A stretch of 35,536 nt of DNA from NCBI GenBank assembly GCA_030692355.1, contig JAUYCF010000082.1, positions 1 to 35,536 of the forward strand, written 5' to 3'. The translations under genes were made by a program, and so were the position numbers. The notes below the pieces were generated by a model. It was not told where the DNA came from. It made no database searches and was given only the letters and a program-made list of their open reading frames with translations. Positions 25,496 to 35,443 of this stretch are shown one piece after another. This DNA comes from Thiobacillus sp. Its GTDB lineage: Bacteria > Pseudomonadota > Gammaproteobacteria > Burkholderiales > Thiobacillaceae. Positions within the stretch are counted from its first letter, which is position 1, and each line of letters opens with the position of its first letter.

Positions 25496-26236
25496 CTATG
25501 CCATGTACATTCCGCCGTTGACATGCAGGGTGGTGCCGGAAATATAGCCCGCTGCGGGCGACGCCAGAAACGCGACGGCCTGCGCGATGTCTTCCGCCGA
25601 GCCCAGCCGTCCCAGCGGGATGTGGGCGAGCAGCGCCTGCCGCTGCGCATCGGGCAGCGCGCGCGTCATGTCGGTGTCGATGAAGCCCGGCGCCACGCAG
25701 TTGACCGTGATGTTGCGGCTGCCGACTTCGCGCGCCAGCGACTTGGTGAAGCCCATGATGCCGGCCTTGGCCGCGCTGTAGTTGGTCTGCCCGGCATTGC
25801 CCATCGCGCCCACCACCGAGGCGATGGAAATGATGCGGCCGCCGCGCGCCTTCATCATCGCGCGCAGCACCGCGCGCGACAGGCGGAATACCGAGGTGAG
25901 GTTGGTCGCCAGGATGTCGTCCCATTCCTCGTCCTTCATCCGCATCAAGAGATTGTCGCGGGTGATGCCGGCGTTGTTGACCAGGATGCCGATGTCGCCG
26001 AACTGCGCAGAGATCGCTGCGATGACGGCGTCGACTTCGGCCGCGTCGGTGACGTCGAGCTTCATCCCGCTGCCCTGGATTCCGGCAGCGGCGAGGTAAT
26101 CGTCGATCGCCTGCGCGCCCTTGTCGCTGGTGGCCGTGCCGACCACGGTGGCGCCCGCCTGGCCGAGTGCCAATGCGATCGCCTGGCCGATTCCGCGGCT
26201 GGCGCCGGTCACGAGAGCGATTTTTCCTTGCAGCAT
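25496..26236 (-). CDS. fabG: 3-oxoacyl-ACP reductase
   Basis: A 246-residue short-chain dehydrogenase that uses NADPH to reduce 3-oxoacyl-ACP. The cofactor motif is [13 protein letters not shown], the NNAG motif is [13 protein letters not shown], and the catalytic Ser-Tyr-Lys are in [30 protein letters not shown] and GGMYMA at the end are typical FabG features. ATG 26236 is preceded by AAAGGAGA at 5 nt, which rules out the in-frame extension to 26281. It lies 10 nt after fabD. Confidence 0.98.
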   Translation of the reverse strand: MLQGKIALVTGASRGIGQAIALALGQAGATVVGTATSDKGAQAIDDYLAAAGIQGSGMKLDVTDAAEVDAVIAAISAQFGDIGILVNNAGITRDNLLMRMKDEEWDDILATNLTSVFRLSRAVLRAMMKARGGRIISIASVVGAMGNAGQTNYSAAKAGIMGFTKSLAREVGSRNITVNCVAPGFIDTDMTRALPDAQRQALLAHIPLGRLGSAEDIAQAVAFLASPAAGYISGTTLHVNGGMYMA

Positions 26237-26246
26237 GGGGTCTCCT

Positions 26247-27170
26247 TTATTGAGTGAGTGCGGCCTGCAGGCTGGCTTCATCCACCAGCGCCACGGCGGG
26301 CAGGCTGTCGTCGATACGCTTATTGAGGCCGGCCAGCACCTTGCCGGGGCCGCACTCGATCACGCGCCCGATGCCGGCGGCCTTCAGCGCCTGCACGGTC
26401 TCGACCCAACGTACCGGCGTGTGCAGTTGCCTGGCCAGCGCAGCGCGGATCGCGGGCGCATCGGCATGGCTTTGCACATCGGTGTTGTGCAGCACGGGAA
26501 TCGCCGGGGTCGCGATCGCCACGCTCTGCAGATGCGCCAGCAGCTTCTCGGCGGCCGGCAGCATCAGCGATGAGTGCGACGGCACGGAAACCGGCAGCGG
26601 CAACGCGCGTTTGGCGCCTTTTTCTTTCGCCAGCGCCATCGCGCGCTCGACTGCGGCCTTGTTGCCTGCAATCACCACCTGGCCGGGCGAGTTCAGATTC
26701 ACCGCCTCGACCACCTCGCCAGCAGCGGCTTCACTGCACACCGCGCGCACGGCATCGTCGTCCAGGCCCAGGATCGCCGCCATGGCGCCGATACCTTCGG
26801 GAACCGCTGCCTGCATCGCCTCGGCGCGGAAACGCACCAGCCTGATCGCGTCAGCGAAATTCAGCGCCCCGGCAGCCACCAGCGCGGCATATTCGCCGAG
26901 GCTGTGGCCCGCCAGCAGCGCCGGCGTCGCGCCGCCGGCGGCCTGCCACACGCGCCAGACGGCGACATCCGCCGCCAGCATGGCGGGCTGGGTATTGACC
27001 GTCTGGTTGAGCAGTTCGAACGGGCCGTCGGCGACCAGCGCCCACAAGTCCCGGCCGAGCGCGTCGGACGCTTCGGCAAAGGTATTGCGCACTTCGGCGC
27101 GCTCGCCCCAGCCCTGCATCATGCCGACCGATTGCGAGCCCTGCCCGGGGAAAACGAAAGCCAGTTTCAT
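26247..27170 (-). CDS. fabD: Malonyl-CoA:ACP transacylase
   Basis: A 307-residue enzyme that loads malonate onto ACP. It has the N-terminal FVFPGQGSQSVGM, the nucleophile Ser 90 in AGHSLGEYAAL, and the catalytic His in VPSHSSLM. The C-terminus has VIECGPGKVLAGLNKRI. ATG 27170 is chosen over a TTG one codon earlier; AGGAAG precedes it. It is 11 nt downstream of fabH. Confidence 0.97.
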   Translation of the reverse strand: MKLAFVFPGQGSQSVGMMQGWGERAEVRNTFAEASDALGRDLWALVADGPFELLNQTVNTQPAMLAADVAVWRVWQAAGGATPALLAGHSLGEYAALVAAGALNFADAIRLVRFRAEAMQAAVPEGIGAMAAILGLDDDAVRAVCSEAAAGEVVEAVNLNSPGQVVIAGNKAAVERAMALAKEKGAKRALPLPVSVPSHSSLMLPAAEKLLAHLQSVAIATPAIPVLHNTDVQSHADAPAIRAALARQLHTPVRWVETVQALKAAGIGRVIECGPGKVLAGLNKRIDDSLPAVALVDEASLQAALTQ

Positions 27171-27181
27171 CAAAGGTCTTC

Positions 27182-28141
27182 CTAGTATTTGAGGAGCGCG
27201 GAGCCCCAGGTGAAGCCGCCGCCGAAGGCCTCCATCAGCACCGTCTGGCCGCGCTGGATACGGCCGTCGCGCACCGCCACGTCGAATGCCAGCGGCACCG
27301 AGGCGGCCGAGGTGTTGCCATGGCCGGCCACGGTGGTGACGACATGATCCATGCTCATGCCAAGTTTTTTCGCGGTGGCGGAAATGATGCGGATGTTCGC
27401 CTGGTGCGGCACCAGCCAGTCGATGTCGGATTTTTGCAGACCGTTGGCTTCCAGCGTTTCGTCGACGATGCGGTCAAGCGTGTTGACCGCCATCTTGAAT
27501 ACGGCGTTGCCTTCCATCCGCATCAGCGCAGGCTCCTTCATGCCGGTCGAAGGGCCACTGGTGGTGCGCAGCAATTCCTTGTGGCGGCCGTCGGCATGGA
27601 TGTGGGTGGCGATGATGCCCGGCTCGGTCGATGCGCCCACCACCACCGCACCCGCGCCGTCGCCCCACAGGATGCAGTTGCCGCGGTCGTTCCAGTCGGT
27701 GATGCGCGACAGGGTTTCCGCACCCACCACCAGCACGTGTTTGGCGGCACCGGTCTTGATGAACTGGTCGGCCACGCTCAGGGCGTAGATAAAGCCGCTG
27801 CACACCGCCTGCAGATCGAACGCCGGTTTGCCGTTGGTCATGCCGAGCTTGGACTGCACGATGCAGGCGGTGCTGGGAAAAACCAGGTCGGGCGTGGTGG
27901 TGGCGACCAGCAGCAGATCGATGTCATCCACCACCAGACCCGCCGCGTCGAGTGCGGCGCGTGCCGCCTGGGTGGCCAGGTCGCTGGTGAACTCGCCCTC
28001 GGCGGCAATATGGCGTTCGCGGATGCCGGTGCGATCGACGATCCATTGGTCGTTCGTATCGATCAGCTTTTCGAGATCGGCGTTGGTGAGGATGCGCGCT
28101 GGCAGATAGCTGCCGGTGCCAAGGATGCGGGAATAGGTCAA
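27182..28141 (-). CDS. fabH: Beta-ketoacyl-ACP synthase III
   Basis: A 319-residue condensing enzyme that starts fatty-acid synthesis from acetyl-CoA and malonyl-ACP. The triad is visible: Cys 114 in [12 protein letters not shown], His in VPHQANIRI and Asn in [15 protein letters not shown]. The start is TTG 28141. It overlaps the plsX TGA (TTGA), and the following residues [13 protein letters not shown] match FabH N-termini, so this rare start is well supported. Together with pabB, this is the second TTGA-coupled start in the operon. Confidence 0.97.
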   Translation of the reverse strand: MTYSRILGTGSYLPARILTNADLEKLIDTNDQWIVDRTGIRERHIAAEGEFTSDLATQAARAALDAAGLVVDDIDLLLVATTTPDLVFPSTACIVQSKLGMTNGKPAFDLQAVCSGFIYALSVADQFIKTGAAKHVLVVGAETLSRITDWNDRGNCILWGDGAGAVVVGASTEPGIIATHIHADGRHKELLRTTSGPSTGMKEPALMRMEGNAVFKMAVNTLDRIVDETLEANGLQKSDIDWLVPHQANIRIISATAKKLGMSMDHVVTTVAGHGNTSAASVPLAFDVAVRDGRIQRGQTVLMEAFGGGFTWGSALLKY

Positions 28142-29157
28142 GCGGCCACCCGTTGCAGGAGTTGAATCTGGTCGGTAATGCGTTTCAGCACGTTGTTGCG
28201 GACTTCATCGCTGGCGGTTTCGATGGCGTGCTCGAATGCGAAAGAATCGGCCGAACCATGGCTTTTCACCACCACGCCTTTCAGCCCCAGCAGCGTGGCG
28301 CCGTTGTAGCGGCGGGGGTCGAGCCGCCGCTTGAAGGCATTCAGCACCGGCAACGCAATCAGCCCCGCGATGCGGGTCAGCGCGTTGCGCTTGAACTCGG
28401 CACGCAGCGTACTGGAAACCATCTTGGCCAGCCCTTCGGAGGCCTTCAGGGTGACATTGCCGACAAAACCATCGCACACCACCACGTCGGTGGTGCCCTT
28501 GAAAATGTCGTCGCCTTCGACGTTGCCGTAGAAGTTCAGGTGGCTGTCGCGCAGCAGTTCGCCGGCACGTTTGACCATTTCATTGCCCTTGATGGCCTCC
28601 TCGCCGATGTTCAGCAGGCCGACGCTCGGATTCGGGATGTGCTCCACTGCCGACACCAGCATCGCGCCCATGATGCCGAACTGCAGCAGATTCTCGGCCG
28701 TGCAGTCGACGTTCGCACCCATGTCCAGCACCAGCGCGTGCCCCCTGATCGTCGGCATCACGGCGGCAATGGCGGGACGGTCGATGCCGGGGAGCGTCTT
28801 CAGGACGAAACGCGCGGTTGCCATCAGGGCGCCGGTGTTGCCGGCCGACACGCAGGCATCGGCTTCGCCGGACTTTACGAGATCGATGGCCACCCGCATC
28901 GAGGAATCCTTTTTGCCGCGCAGCGCCAACGCGGGCGCCTCGTCCATCGCCACCACCTGGCTGGCGTGGCGCACGATGAGACGCGGGCCGGTCTCGGCAC
29001 GACGCGCCTTGAGTTCGGCCGCGACAATGTCCTGCGGCCCGACCAGAATCACATTCAGATCAGGATGACGCGCAAGACAATGGATCGCCGCCGGAACCGT
29101 GACATGGGGACCGTGGTCGCCCCCCATGACGTCAATGGCGACAGTGATGTTTCTCAT
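28138..29157 (-). CDS. plsX: Phosphate acyltransferase PlsX
   Basis: A 339-residue enzyme that makes acyl-phosphate from acyl-ACP for phospholipid synthesis. It has the N-terminal signature [20 protein letters not shown], then [46 protein letters not shown] and [15 protein letters not shown]. It heads the lipid genes after rpmF, with an 83-nt gap that shows no clear element, and overlaps fabH by 4 nt. Confidence 0.98.
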   Translation of the reverse strand: MRNITVAIDVMGGDHGPHVTVPAAIHCLARHPDLNVILVGPQDIVAAELKARRAETGPRLIVRHASQVVAMDEAPALALRGKKDSSMRVAIDLVKSGEADACVSAGNTGALMATARFVLKTLPGIDRPAIAAVMPTIRGHALVLDMGANVDCTAENLLQFGIMGAMLVSAVEHIPNPSVGLLNIGEEAIKGNEMVKRAGELLRDSHLNFYGNVEGDDIFKGTTDVVVCDGFVGNVTLKASEGLAKMVSSTLRAEFKRNALTRIAGLIALPVLNAFKRRLDPRRYNGATLLGLKGVVVKSHGSADSFAFEHAIETASDEVRNNVLKRITDQIQLLQRVAA

Positions 29158-29240
29158 GCAGCCGGAATCGTTAGCCGGGTTGAATGCATTAGGCCGGAGT
29201 CATCGAACCCCGCGCAATCAAACCGTGGCGCGTCGGGAAA

Positions 29241-29420
29241 TTATTCGCCTTTGGCCTTGACGACCTTGCGGCCACGATAAAAGCCGTTGGGGCTGATATG
29301 GTGGCGCAGATGCACTTCACCCGTGGTCGGCTCGATGCCCAGTTGCGGGCTGGTCAGGAAATCGTGCGAGCGGTGCATGCCGCGCTTGGACGGGGATTTT
29401 TTGTTCTGCTGGACTGCCAT
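29241..29420 (-). CDS. rpmF: 50S ribosomal protein L32
   Basis: A 59-residue basic ribosomal protein: [20 protein letters not shown], then [21 protein letters not shown]. It lacks the zinc-binding cysteines found in some L32 forms, as usual for proteobacteria. ATG 29420 follows AAGGAGC at a normal spacing. An in-frame extension to 29450 is rejected because it runs through the hairpin leader. Its place between yceD and plsX is the conserved one. Confidence 0.97.
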   Translation of the reverse strand: MAVQQNKKSPSKRGMHRSHDFLTSPQLGIEPTTGEVHLRHHISPNGFYRGRKVVKAKGE

Positions 29421-29441
29421 TTCTTGCTCCTTAAATTCCAT

Positions 29442-29459
29442 TGCGCCCAAGTGGGCGCA
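29442..29459 (-). promoter_or_regulatory. Hairpin in the yceD-rpmF gap
   Basis: TGCGCCC and GGGCGCA form a perfect 7-bp stem with a 4-nt loop, 22 nt upstream of the rpmF start codon. No T-run follows on the minus strand. It could act as a processing site or set the relative output of yceD and rpmF. Confidence 0.5.
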
Positions 29460-29469
29460 TTAAAAATCA

Positions 29470-29913
29470 CTACACCCCAGGGACGGGGCATTCACCTTCC
29501 GCGTGCATCACTGCCAGCGGCAGGCTCAACAACACTTCATCCTCAACCAGATCGACCAGATTCAAAATCTCACCGGCCTGAATTGCGTCGCTGTCAGGCA
29601 AGGCATCCAGTCGTTCCATCTCGGCCTCGTTGCGCGCCAGATACAGCGTGCGTTCGACGTCAACCGTATACGGCATGCTGACCAGACAGCGCTGGCATGG
29701 CAATTCCACCTCGCCGCTGACCATCAACCGCAGGGACAGGCTGCCCCGCTGATCCACGCTCCCGACGACTCGACAGAACAGCGTGCCTTGCGTAAATTCA
29801 TGGGCAAGACGCGGAAACGCAGCCACGTCGGACCGGGTTTCCCACGACTGTCCATCCCTGCAAAAACGCCATGGATCGACCTCGATTGGCTGAAGCATGA
29901 CAGATTTAAACAT
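29470..29913 (-). CDS. yceD: YceD family protein (DUF177), large-subunit rRNA accumulation factor
   Basis: A DUF177/YceD protein of about 147 residues. It has the family core GSVDQRGSLSLRLMVSGEVELPCQRCLVSMPYTVDVERTLYL with the CxxC pair, followed by an acidic stretch and the LVDLVEDEVLLSLPLAVMH motif. YceD is needed for normal 23S rRNA levels and is almost always next to rpmF, as here. The start is uncertain: ATGs at 29943, 29931, 29913 and 29898 are in frame. 29913 is chosen because family members begin about 10 residues before the conserved W/FCRDG stretch. Confidence 0.92.
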   Translation of the reverse strand: MFKSVMLQPIEVDPWRFCRDGQSWETRSDVAAFPRLAHEFTQGTLFCRVVGSVDQRGSLSLRLMVSGEVELPCQRCLVSMPYTVDVERTLYLARNEAEMERLDALPDSDAIQAGEILNLVDLVEDEVLLSLPLAVMHAEGECPVPGV

Positions 29914-30015
29914 GACGCACCCAGTAAACATGGCCAGCAACATTAGCCAGCAATGATATGATTTCGCGTTCTTTTTGTCAAAGAAACCCCAGCCTTCCCA
30001 ACGTCAGGCGAGTCC

Positions 30016-31434
<1,419 letters not shown>

Positions 31435-31436
31435 TC

Positions 31437-33284
31437 ATGGCCAAAGTACACATCACCGACCTCATCCTGCGCGACGGCCACCAGTCGCTCATCGCCACCC
31501 GCATGCAGACCGCCGACATGCTGCCGATCTGCAGCAAGCTCGATGCGGTCGGCTTCTGGTCGCTGGAAGCCTGGGGCGGCGCCACCTTCGATGCCTGCGT
31601 GCGCTTTTTGCGCGAAGACCCGTGGGAGCGCCTGCGCAAACTCAGGAAGGCGCTGCCCAACACGCCGATCCAGATGCTGCTGCGCGGCCAGAACCTGCTC
31701 GGCTACCGCAACTATTCCGACGACGTGGTGCGCGCCTTCGTGCAGAAATCCGCCGACAACGGCGTCGACGTATTCCGCGTGTTCGACGCGATGAACGACC
31801 TGCGCAACCTGCGCGTGTCGATCGAGGCCGTGAAAGCCGCCGGCAAGCACGCCGAAGGCACGGTCAGCTACACCACCAGCCCGGTGCACAACATCCCGCA
31901 TTTCGTCGAGCTCGCCCGCGGCCTGGCGGAAATGGGCTGCGACACCATCGCAATCAAGGACATGGCGGGTCTGCTCACGCCCTACACCGCGTTCGAGCTG
32001 GTGCGCCAGATCCGCGCGGCCACCGACCTGCCGATCCACACCCACAGCCATGCGACCTCGGGGCTGGCGCACATGACGCATCTGAAGGCGGTGGAAGCGG
32101 GCGCGACCATCATCGACACCTGCGTCGGCGCGTTTGCCGAAGGCGCCAGCCACCCCACCACGCAGAGCATGGTCGCCGCGCTCGCCGGCACCGAATACGA
32201 CACCGGCCTGTCGCTGCCGCTGATCGAGGAAATCTCGGCCTACTTCAAGGAAGTCCGCAAGAAATACTGGCAGTTCGAGTCCGCCTTCACCGGCACCGAC
32301 ACGCGTGTGCTGATCAACCAGGTCCCCGGCGGGATGATTTCCAACCTCGCCAACCAGCTGAAGGAGCAAGGCGCGCTCGACAGCATGGACGCCGTGCTTG
32401 AGGAAATCCCGCGCGTGCGCGAAGACCTCGGCTTCCCGCCGCTGGTGACGCCCACCTCGCAAATCGTCGGCACCCAGGCCGCGCTCAACGTTCTGACCGG
32501 CGCGCGCTACAAGTCGGTCACCAACGAGGTGAAGCTCTACTTGCAGGGCCGCTACGGCCAGGCACCGGGGCACATCAACGAGGAGGTGCGGAAAATCGCG
32601 ATCGGCGATCTCGACGTCACCACCTGCCGTCCGGCCGACCTCTTGGGCGACGAACTCGACAAGCTGCGTGGCGAAATCGAGGGCCTGGCCAAGTCCGACG
32701 AGGACGTGCTGACCTATGCCATGTTCCCCGAAATCGGCAAGGTCTGGCTGCAGGAACGCGCAGCCGGCAGCCTCAAGCCCGAACAACTGCTGCCGCCTGC
32801 CACCGCGCAGCAGGACAACGGTCCGCGCTACGCCGCCGACGAATTCAAGATCACGCTGCACGGCGAGACCTACCACATCAAGCTGTCGGGCAGCGGCCGC
32901 AGCGACTCCGCCCAGCGGCCCTATTTCGTGTCGGTCGACGGCGTCACGGAAGAGGTGCTGGTCGAATCGCTGAACGAAGTCGTGGTATCCAGCAACGGTG
33001 ACAGTACACCGCGCAAGGCCACCGCCACGCCCACAGCGCCCGGCCAGAAACCCCGGCCTACGCATCCCGGCCACGTCACCGCCGCCATGCCCGGCACCGT
33101 CGTCGACGTCCTGGTGAGCATCGGCCAGACCGTCAAGGCCGGCGACGGCATCCTGGTGATCGAGGCGATGAAAATGGAGAACGAGGTGCAGGCACCCATC
33201 GCCGGCGTCGTCATCAGCATCTTCGCCAAGAAAGGCGACGCGGTGACGCCCGACATGGCACTGGTCGAGATCCAACCCGAATGA
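31437..33284 (+). CDS. pycB: Pyruvate carboxylase subunit B (carboxyltransferase plus biotin carrier)
   Basis: A 615-residue protein. The N-terminal carboxyltransferase TIM barrel (about 1-300) begins VHITDLILRDGHQSLIATRM and has FRVFDAMNDLRNL, AIKDMAGLL and HTHSHATSGLAHM with the metal-binding His pair. A conserved middle domain follows, then a Pro/Thr-rich linker. The biotinyl domain has the biotin Lys 579 in EAMKMEN. With PycA it would convert pyruvate to oxaloacetate. The same architecture serves in sodium-pumping oxaloacetate decarboxylases, but the beta and gamma membrane subunits are absent here and pycA is adjacent. The gap to pycA is 2 nt and the end overlaps maf by 4 nt. Confidence 0.94.
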   Translation: MAKVHITDLILRDGHQSLIATRMQTADMLPICSKLDAVGFWSLEAWGGATFDACVRFLREDPWERLRKLRKALPNTPIQMLLRGQNLLGYRNYSDDVVRAFVQKSADNGVDVFRVFDAMNDLRNLRVSIEAVKAAGKHAEGTVSYTTSPVHNIPHFVELARGLAEMGCDTIAIKDMAGLLTPYTAFELVRQIRAATDLPIHTHSHATSGLAHMTHLKAVEAGATIIDTCVGAFAEGASHPTTQSMVAALAGTEYDTGLSLPLIEEISAYFKEVRKKYWQFESAFTGTDTRVLINQVPGGMISNLANQLKEQGALDSMDAVLEEIPRVREDLGFPPLVTPTSQIVGTQAALNVLTGARYKSVTNEVKLYLQGRYGQAPGHINEEVRKIAIGDLDVTTCRPADLLGDELDKLRGEIEGLAKSDEDVLTYAMFPEIGKVWLQERAAGSLKPEQLLPPATAQQDNGPRYAADEFKITLHGETYHIKLSGSGRSDSAQRPYFVSVDGVTEEVLVESLNEVVVSSNGDSTPRKATATPTAPGQKPRPTHPGHVTAAMPGTVVDVLVSIGQTVKAGDGILVIEAMKMENEVQAPIAGVVISIFAKKGDAVTPDMALVEIQPE

Positions 33285-33871
33285 AACTCGTCCTGGCCTC
33301 CACCTCGCGCTACCGGCGCGAACTGCTATCGCGTCTGCATCTGCCGTTTGAAATCCTGTCGCCCGACGTCGACGAAACGCCGCTGCCGGGCGAACTGCCC
33401 TCAACCACCGCGCTGCGTCTATCGGTGTTGAAGGCGCAGGCCGCCGCGGCAACCCATCCCGATGCGCTGATCATCGGCTCCGACCAGGTGCTGATGCTCG
33501 ACAGCGAGCAACTCGGCAAGCCCGGCAATTTCGACAACGCCTTCGCGCAGTTGAAGAAAATGCAGGGCAAGACCATGGTGTTTCATACCGCGCTGACGCT
33601 GCTCAACAGCCGCAGCGGTCGTTTGCAGACGCGCGACGTGCCGACCGAGGTGCATATCCGCGCCCTCAGCGATGAGCAGATCATCGCCTATCTCGAAAAA
33701 GAACACCCCTACGACTGCGCCGGCTCGGCCAAAAGCGAGTCGCTCGGCATCGCCCTGATGGAACGCATGGACAGCCGCGACCCCACCGCCCTAATCGGCC
33801 TGCCGCTGATGGCGCTGACCGAGATGCTCATGAACGAAGGCATCGACGTGCTGACATGGCATTCGATGTAA
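33281..33871 (+). CDS. yceF: Maf family 7-methyl-GTP pyrophosphatase (YceF type)
   Basis: A 196-residue Maf nucleotide pyrophosphatase. The N-terminus LVLASTSRYRRELLSRLHLPFE has the SxxRxxLL motif. VDETPLPGE, IIGSDQVLMLD, AGSAKSESLGIALMERM and ALIGLPLMALTEML follow and match E. coli YceF along the length. YceF hydrolyses m7GTP and related nucleotides, in contrast to MafB/YhdE (dTTP/UTP). It starts inside the pycB stop (ATGA). In E. coli yceF is directly next to yceD; here the pycAB pair lies between them. Confidence 0.95.
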   Translation: MKLVLASTSRYRRELLSRLHLPFEILSPDVDETPLPGELPSTTALRLSVLKAQAAAATHPDALIIGSDQVLMLDSEQLGKPGNFDNAFAQLKKMQGKTMVFHTALTLLNSRSGRLQTRDVPTEVHIRALSDEQIIAYLEKEHPYDCAGSAKSESLGIALMERMDSRDPTALIGLPLMALTEMLMNEGIDVLTWHSM

Positions 33872-33893
33872 TTGGAACTCGGTGTAATTTGAC

Positions 33894-34595
33894 GTGGCCA
33901 CTCTCTACCTGATTCCGGTTCCGCTGGGGCCGGTCAGCCCGGACGCCTGCCTGCCGCCTGACACCCTCGCGGTCGCGCGCCGGCTTAACTACTTCGTCGT
34001 CGAACGCGCAAAAACCGCGCGCGCACATCTGAAGGCCATGGGCCATCCGCAGCCGATCCAGGCGCTGCAGATCGAGGAACTCAACGAACACACCCCGGCC
34101 GCCGCCATCCCGGCGCTGCTGACACCACTCAAGGCCGGGCACGACGTCGGCCTGCTGTCCGAAGCCGGCTGCCCCGCGGTGGCCGACCCCGGCGCGGCGC
34201 TTGTCCTGGCCGCGCATCGCGAAAATATTCCAGTAGTTCCGCTGATCGGCCCGTCGTCGATCCTGCTGGCGCTGATGGCCTCGGGCCTGGGCGGCCAGCG
34301 CTTCGCCTTCCACGGCTATCTGCCCGCCAAGGAACCGGAGCGCAGCCAGGCCATCCGCGACCTGGAAAAAACCGCGCGCCGCGACCGCGCCACCCAGCTT
34401 TTCATCGAAACGCCCTACCGCAGCGCCGCCCTCCTCGACGCCCTCGCCACCGCGCTGGCGCCCGACACCTTCATCAGCGTCGGTGCCGACCTCAGCCTGC
34501 CCAGCCAATTGATCCAGACCCGAAGCGCAAAAACCTGGCGCGGTCACACCGACGCGGTCAAAGACCGGCTGGTAGTGTTCGGGATCGGAATGTAG
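33894..34595 (+). CDS. Tetrapyrrole-methylase-fold SAM methyltransferase, RsmI-like (COG0313)
   Basis: A 233-residue protein of the RsmI superfamily. It has LYLIPVPLGP in place of the RsmI LYVVATPIGN motif, then DVGLLSEAGCPAVADPGA, VPLIGPSSILLALMASGLGG, FAFHGYLP and FIETPYRSAALLDAL. RsmI 2'-O-methylates C1402 of 16S rRNA. This copy lacks the usual C-terminal extension and has a changed N-terminal motif, so it is probably a paralogue of unknown substrate. The start is GTG 33894 with no clear Shine-Dalgarno, 22 nt after maf. A paired maf and RsmI-like gene is common in betaproteobacteria. The 120 nt after it hold two hairpins (34596-34620, 34628-34642) and the TA operator. Confidence 0.88.
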   Translation: MATLYLIPVPLGPVSPDACLPPDTLAVARRLNYFVVERAKTARAHLKAMGHPQPIQALQIEELNEHTPAAAIPALLTPLKAGHDVGLLSEAGCPAVADPGAALVLAAHRENIPVVPLIGPSSILLALMASGLGGQRFAFHGYLPAKEPERSQAIRDLEKTARRDRATQLFIETPYRSAALLDALATALAPDTFISVGADLSLPSQLIQTRSAKTWRGHTDAVKDRLVVFGIGM

Positions 34596-34682
34596 CGACG
34601 AAATGAGCGGTTTTATCGCGTAGCGTCCCCTGCACCGCAGGGCTGGGCGTCTTGGCGATACTGGACACCTGGCGCCCGGCGC

Positions 34683-34700
34683 TGTACAGTAACGCGTACA
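34683..34700 (+). promoter_or_regulatory. YefM-YoeB type operator
   Basis: TGTACA at 34683-34688 and CGTACA at 34695-34700 sit 12 bp apart centre to centre; TGTAC and GTACA also form an inverted repeat. This matches the arrangement known for E. coli yefM-yoeB, in which core TGTACA hexamers 12 bp apart overlap the promoter and bind YefM. It lies 15 nt before the yefM start. Confidence 0.75.
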
Positions 34701-34715
34701 TTTCAGGAGCCGCTC

Positions 34716-34967
34716 ATGGACGCGATTACTTACACTACTGTTCGTGCAAACCTCGCCAGCGCGATGGATCGGGTTTGCAACGACCACGAAGCTTTGATCA
34801 TTACCCGCAACGGCGAACAGTCCGTTGTGATGCTTTCGCTCGAAGATTACAAAGCCCTCGAAGAAACTGCCTATCTGTTGCGCACGCCTGCCAACGCCAA
34901 GCGCCTTCTCTCGGCCGTTGCACAACTGAACGCTGGCAAGGGCGTTGAGCGGAAGCTGACCAAGTGA
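34716..34967 (+). CDS. yefM: Antitoxin YefM
   Basis: An 83-residue Phd/YefM antitoxin. The N-terminal DNA-binding fold is DAITYTTVRANLASAMDRVCNDHEALIITRNGEQSVVMLSLEDYKAL; the flexible C-terminal tail is the toxin-binding part. It would neutralise YoeB and repress its own operon through the operator just upstream. CAGGAG lies 7 nt before ATG 34716. The gene overlaps yoeB by 4 nt (GTGA), which favours balanced production. Confidence 0.95.
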   Translation: MDAITYTTVRANLASAMDRVCNDHEALIITRNGEQSVVMLSLEDYKALEETAYLLRTPANAKRLLSAVAQLNAGKGVERKLTK

Positions 34968-35215
34968 AGCTGCTCTTCGCAGACGAGGCATGGGAAGACT
35001 ACCTGTATTGGCAAAAGCAAGACAAGCGCATGGCGGAACGGATCAATAAACTGATACGGGAAGTACAACGTGAACCATTCAGCGGCGCAGGCAAGCCGGA
35101 GCCACTGCATGCGCTATCGGGCTTTTGGTCGCGGCGGATCACTGATGAGCATCGCATGGTTTATCGCGTTGCAAATGATGCGCTGGAAATTGTGCAACTT
35201 CGATTCCACTACTGA
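34964..35215 (+). CDS. yoeB: Toxin YoeB (ribosome-dependent mRNA endonuclease)
   Basis: An 83-residue RelE-superfamily toxin, intact. It contains EAWEDYLYWQKQDKR, PFSGAGKPEPL, GFWSRRITDEHRMVYRV and the C-terminal IVQLRFHY. The residues that match the known YoeB catalytic set are Glu 46, Arg 64, His 82 and Tyr 83. YoeB cleaves mRNA at the ribosomal A site when YefM is degraded. The start is GTG 34964, inside the yefM stop. The full length suggests a working module. Nine bases after the stop is a possible attC-like core (35224). Confidence 0.95.
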   Translation: MKLLFADEAWEDYLYWQKQDKRMAERINKLIREVQREPFSGAGKPEPLHALSGFWSRRITDEHRMVYRVANDALEIVQLRFHY

Positions 35216-35223
35216 CTCAAGAC

Positions 35224-35316
35224 GCCCAACGTTTGAATTCACCGGCCTTGCGCGGCTTTTACAGGCTGATGAAACCCCCACGCCGCCGGCGTGGCGCCTG
35301 GCCCTGAAAGTTCGAT
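35224..35316. other. Possible degenerate integron attC-like site after yoeB
   Basis: GCCCAAC at 35224-35230 fits the RYYYAAC core of an integron attC, placed just after a gene stop as in cassettes. GTTCGAT at 35310-35316 fits GTTRRRY in 6 of 7 positions. Between them GGCC-TT-GCGC (35244-35253) and GCGC-CT-GGCC (35294-35303) can pair around a small perfect hairpin (35279-35293). The inner arms next to the cores do not pair well, so a functional site is not shown; chance is a real alternative. Confidence 0.25.
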
Positions 35317-35443
35317 TTCTCAATCGGTTCGCTCGCAGGATTGGTCAACGGGGTCTTGCATTGATAATCCGTGGTCTGCCCCCTGTTTTTGTGTTATTTG
35401 CAACCGTACAATCAACATTGATGCTTTCATTAAAGGAATTGCC

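Noticed and set aside
31437..33284. Alpha subunit of a sodium-pumping oxaloacetate decarboxylase
   Set aside because: No beta or gamma membrane subunit genes are present and a biotin carboxylase gene is immediately upstream.
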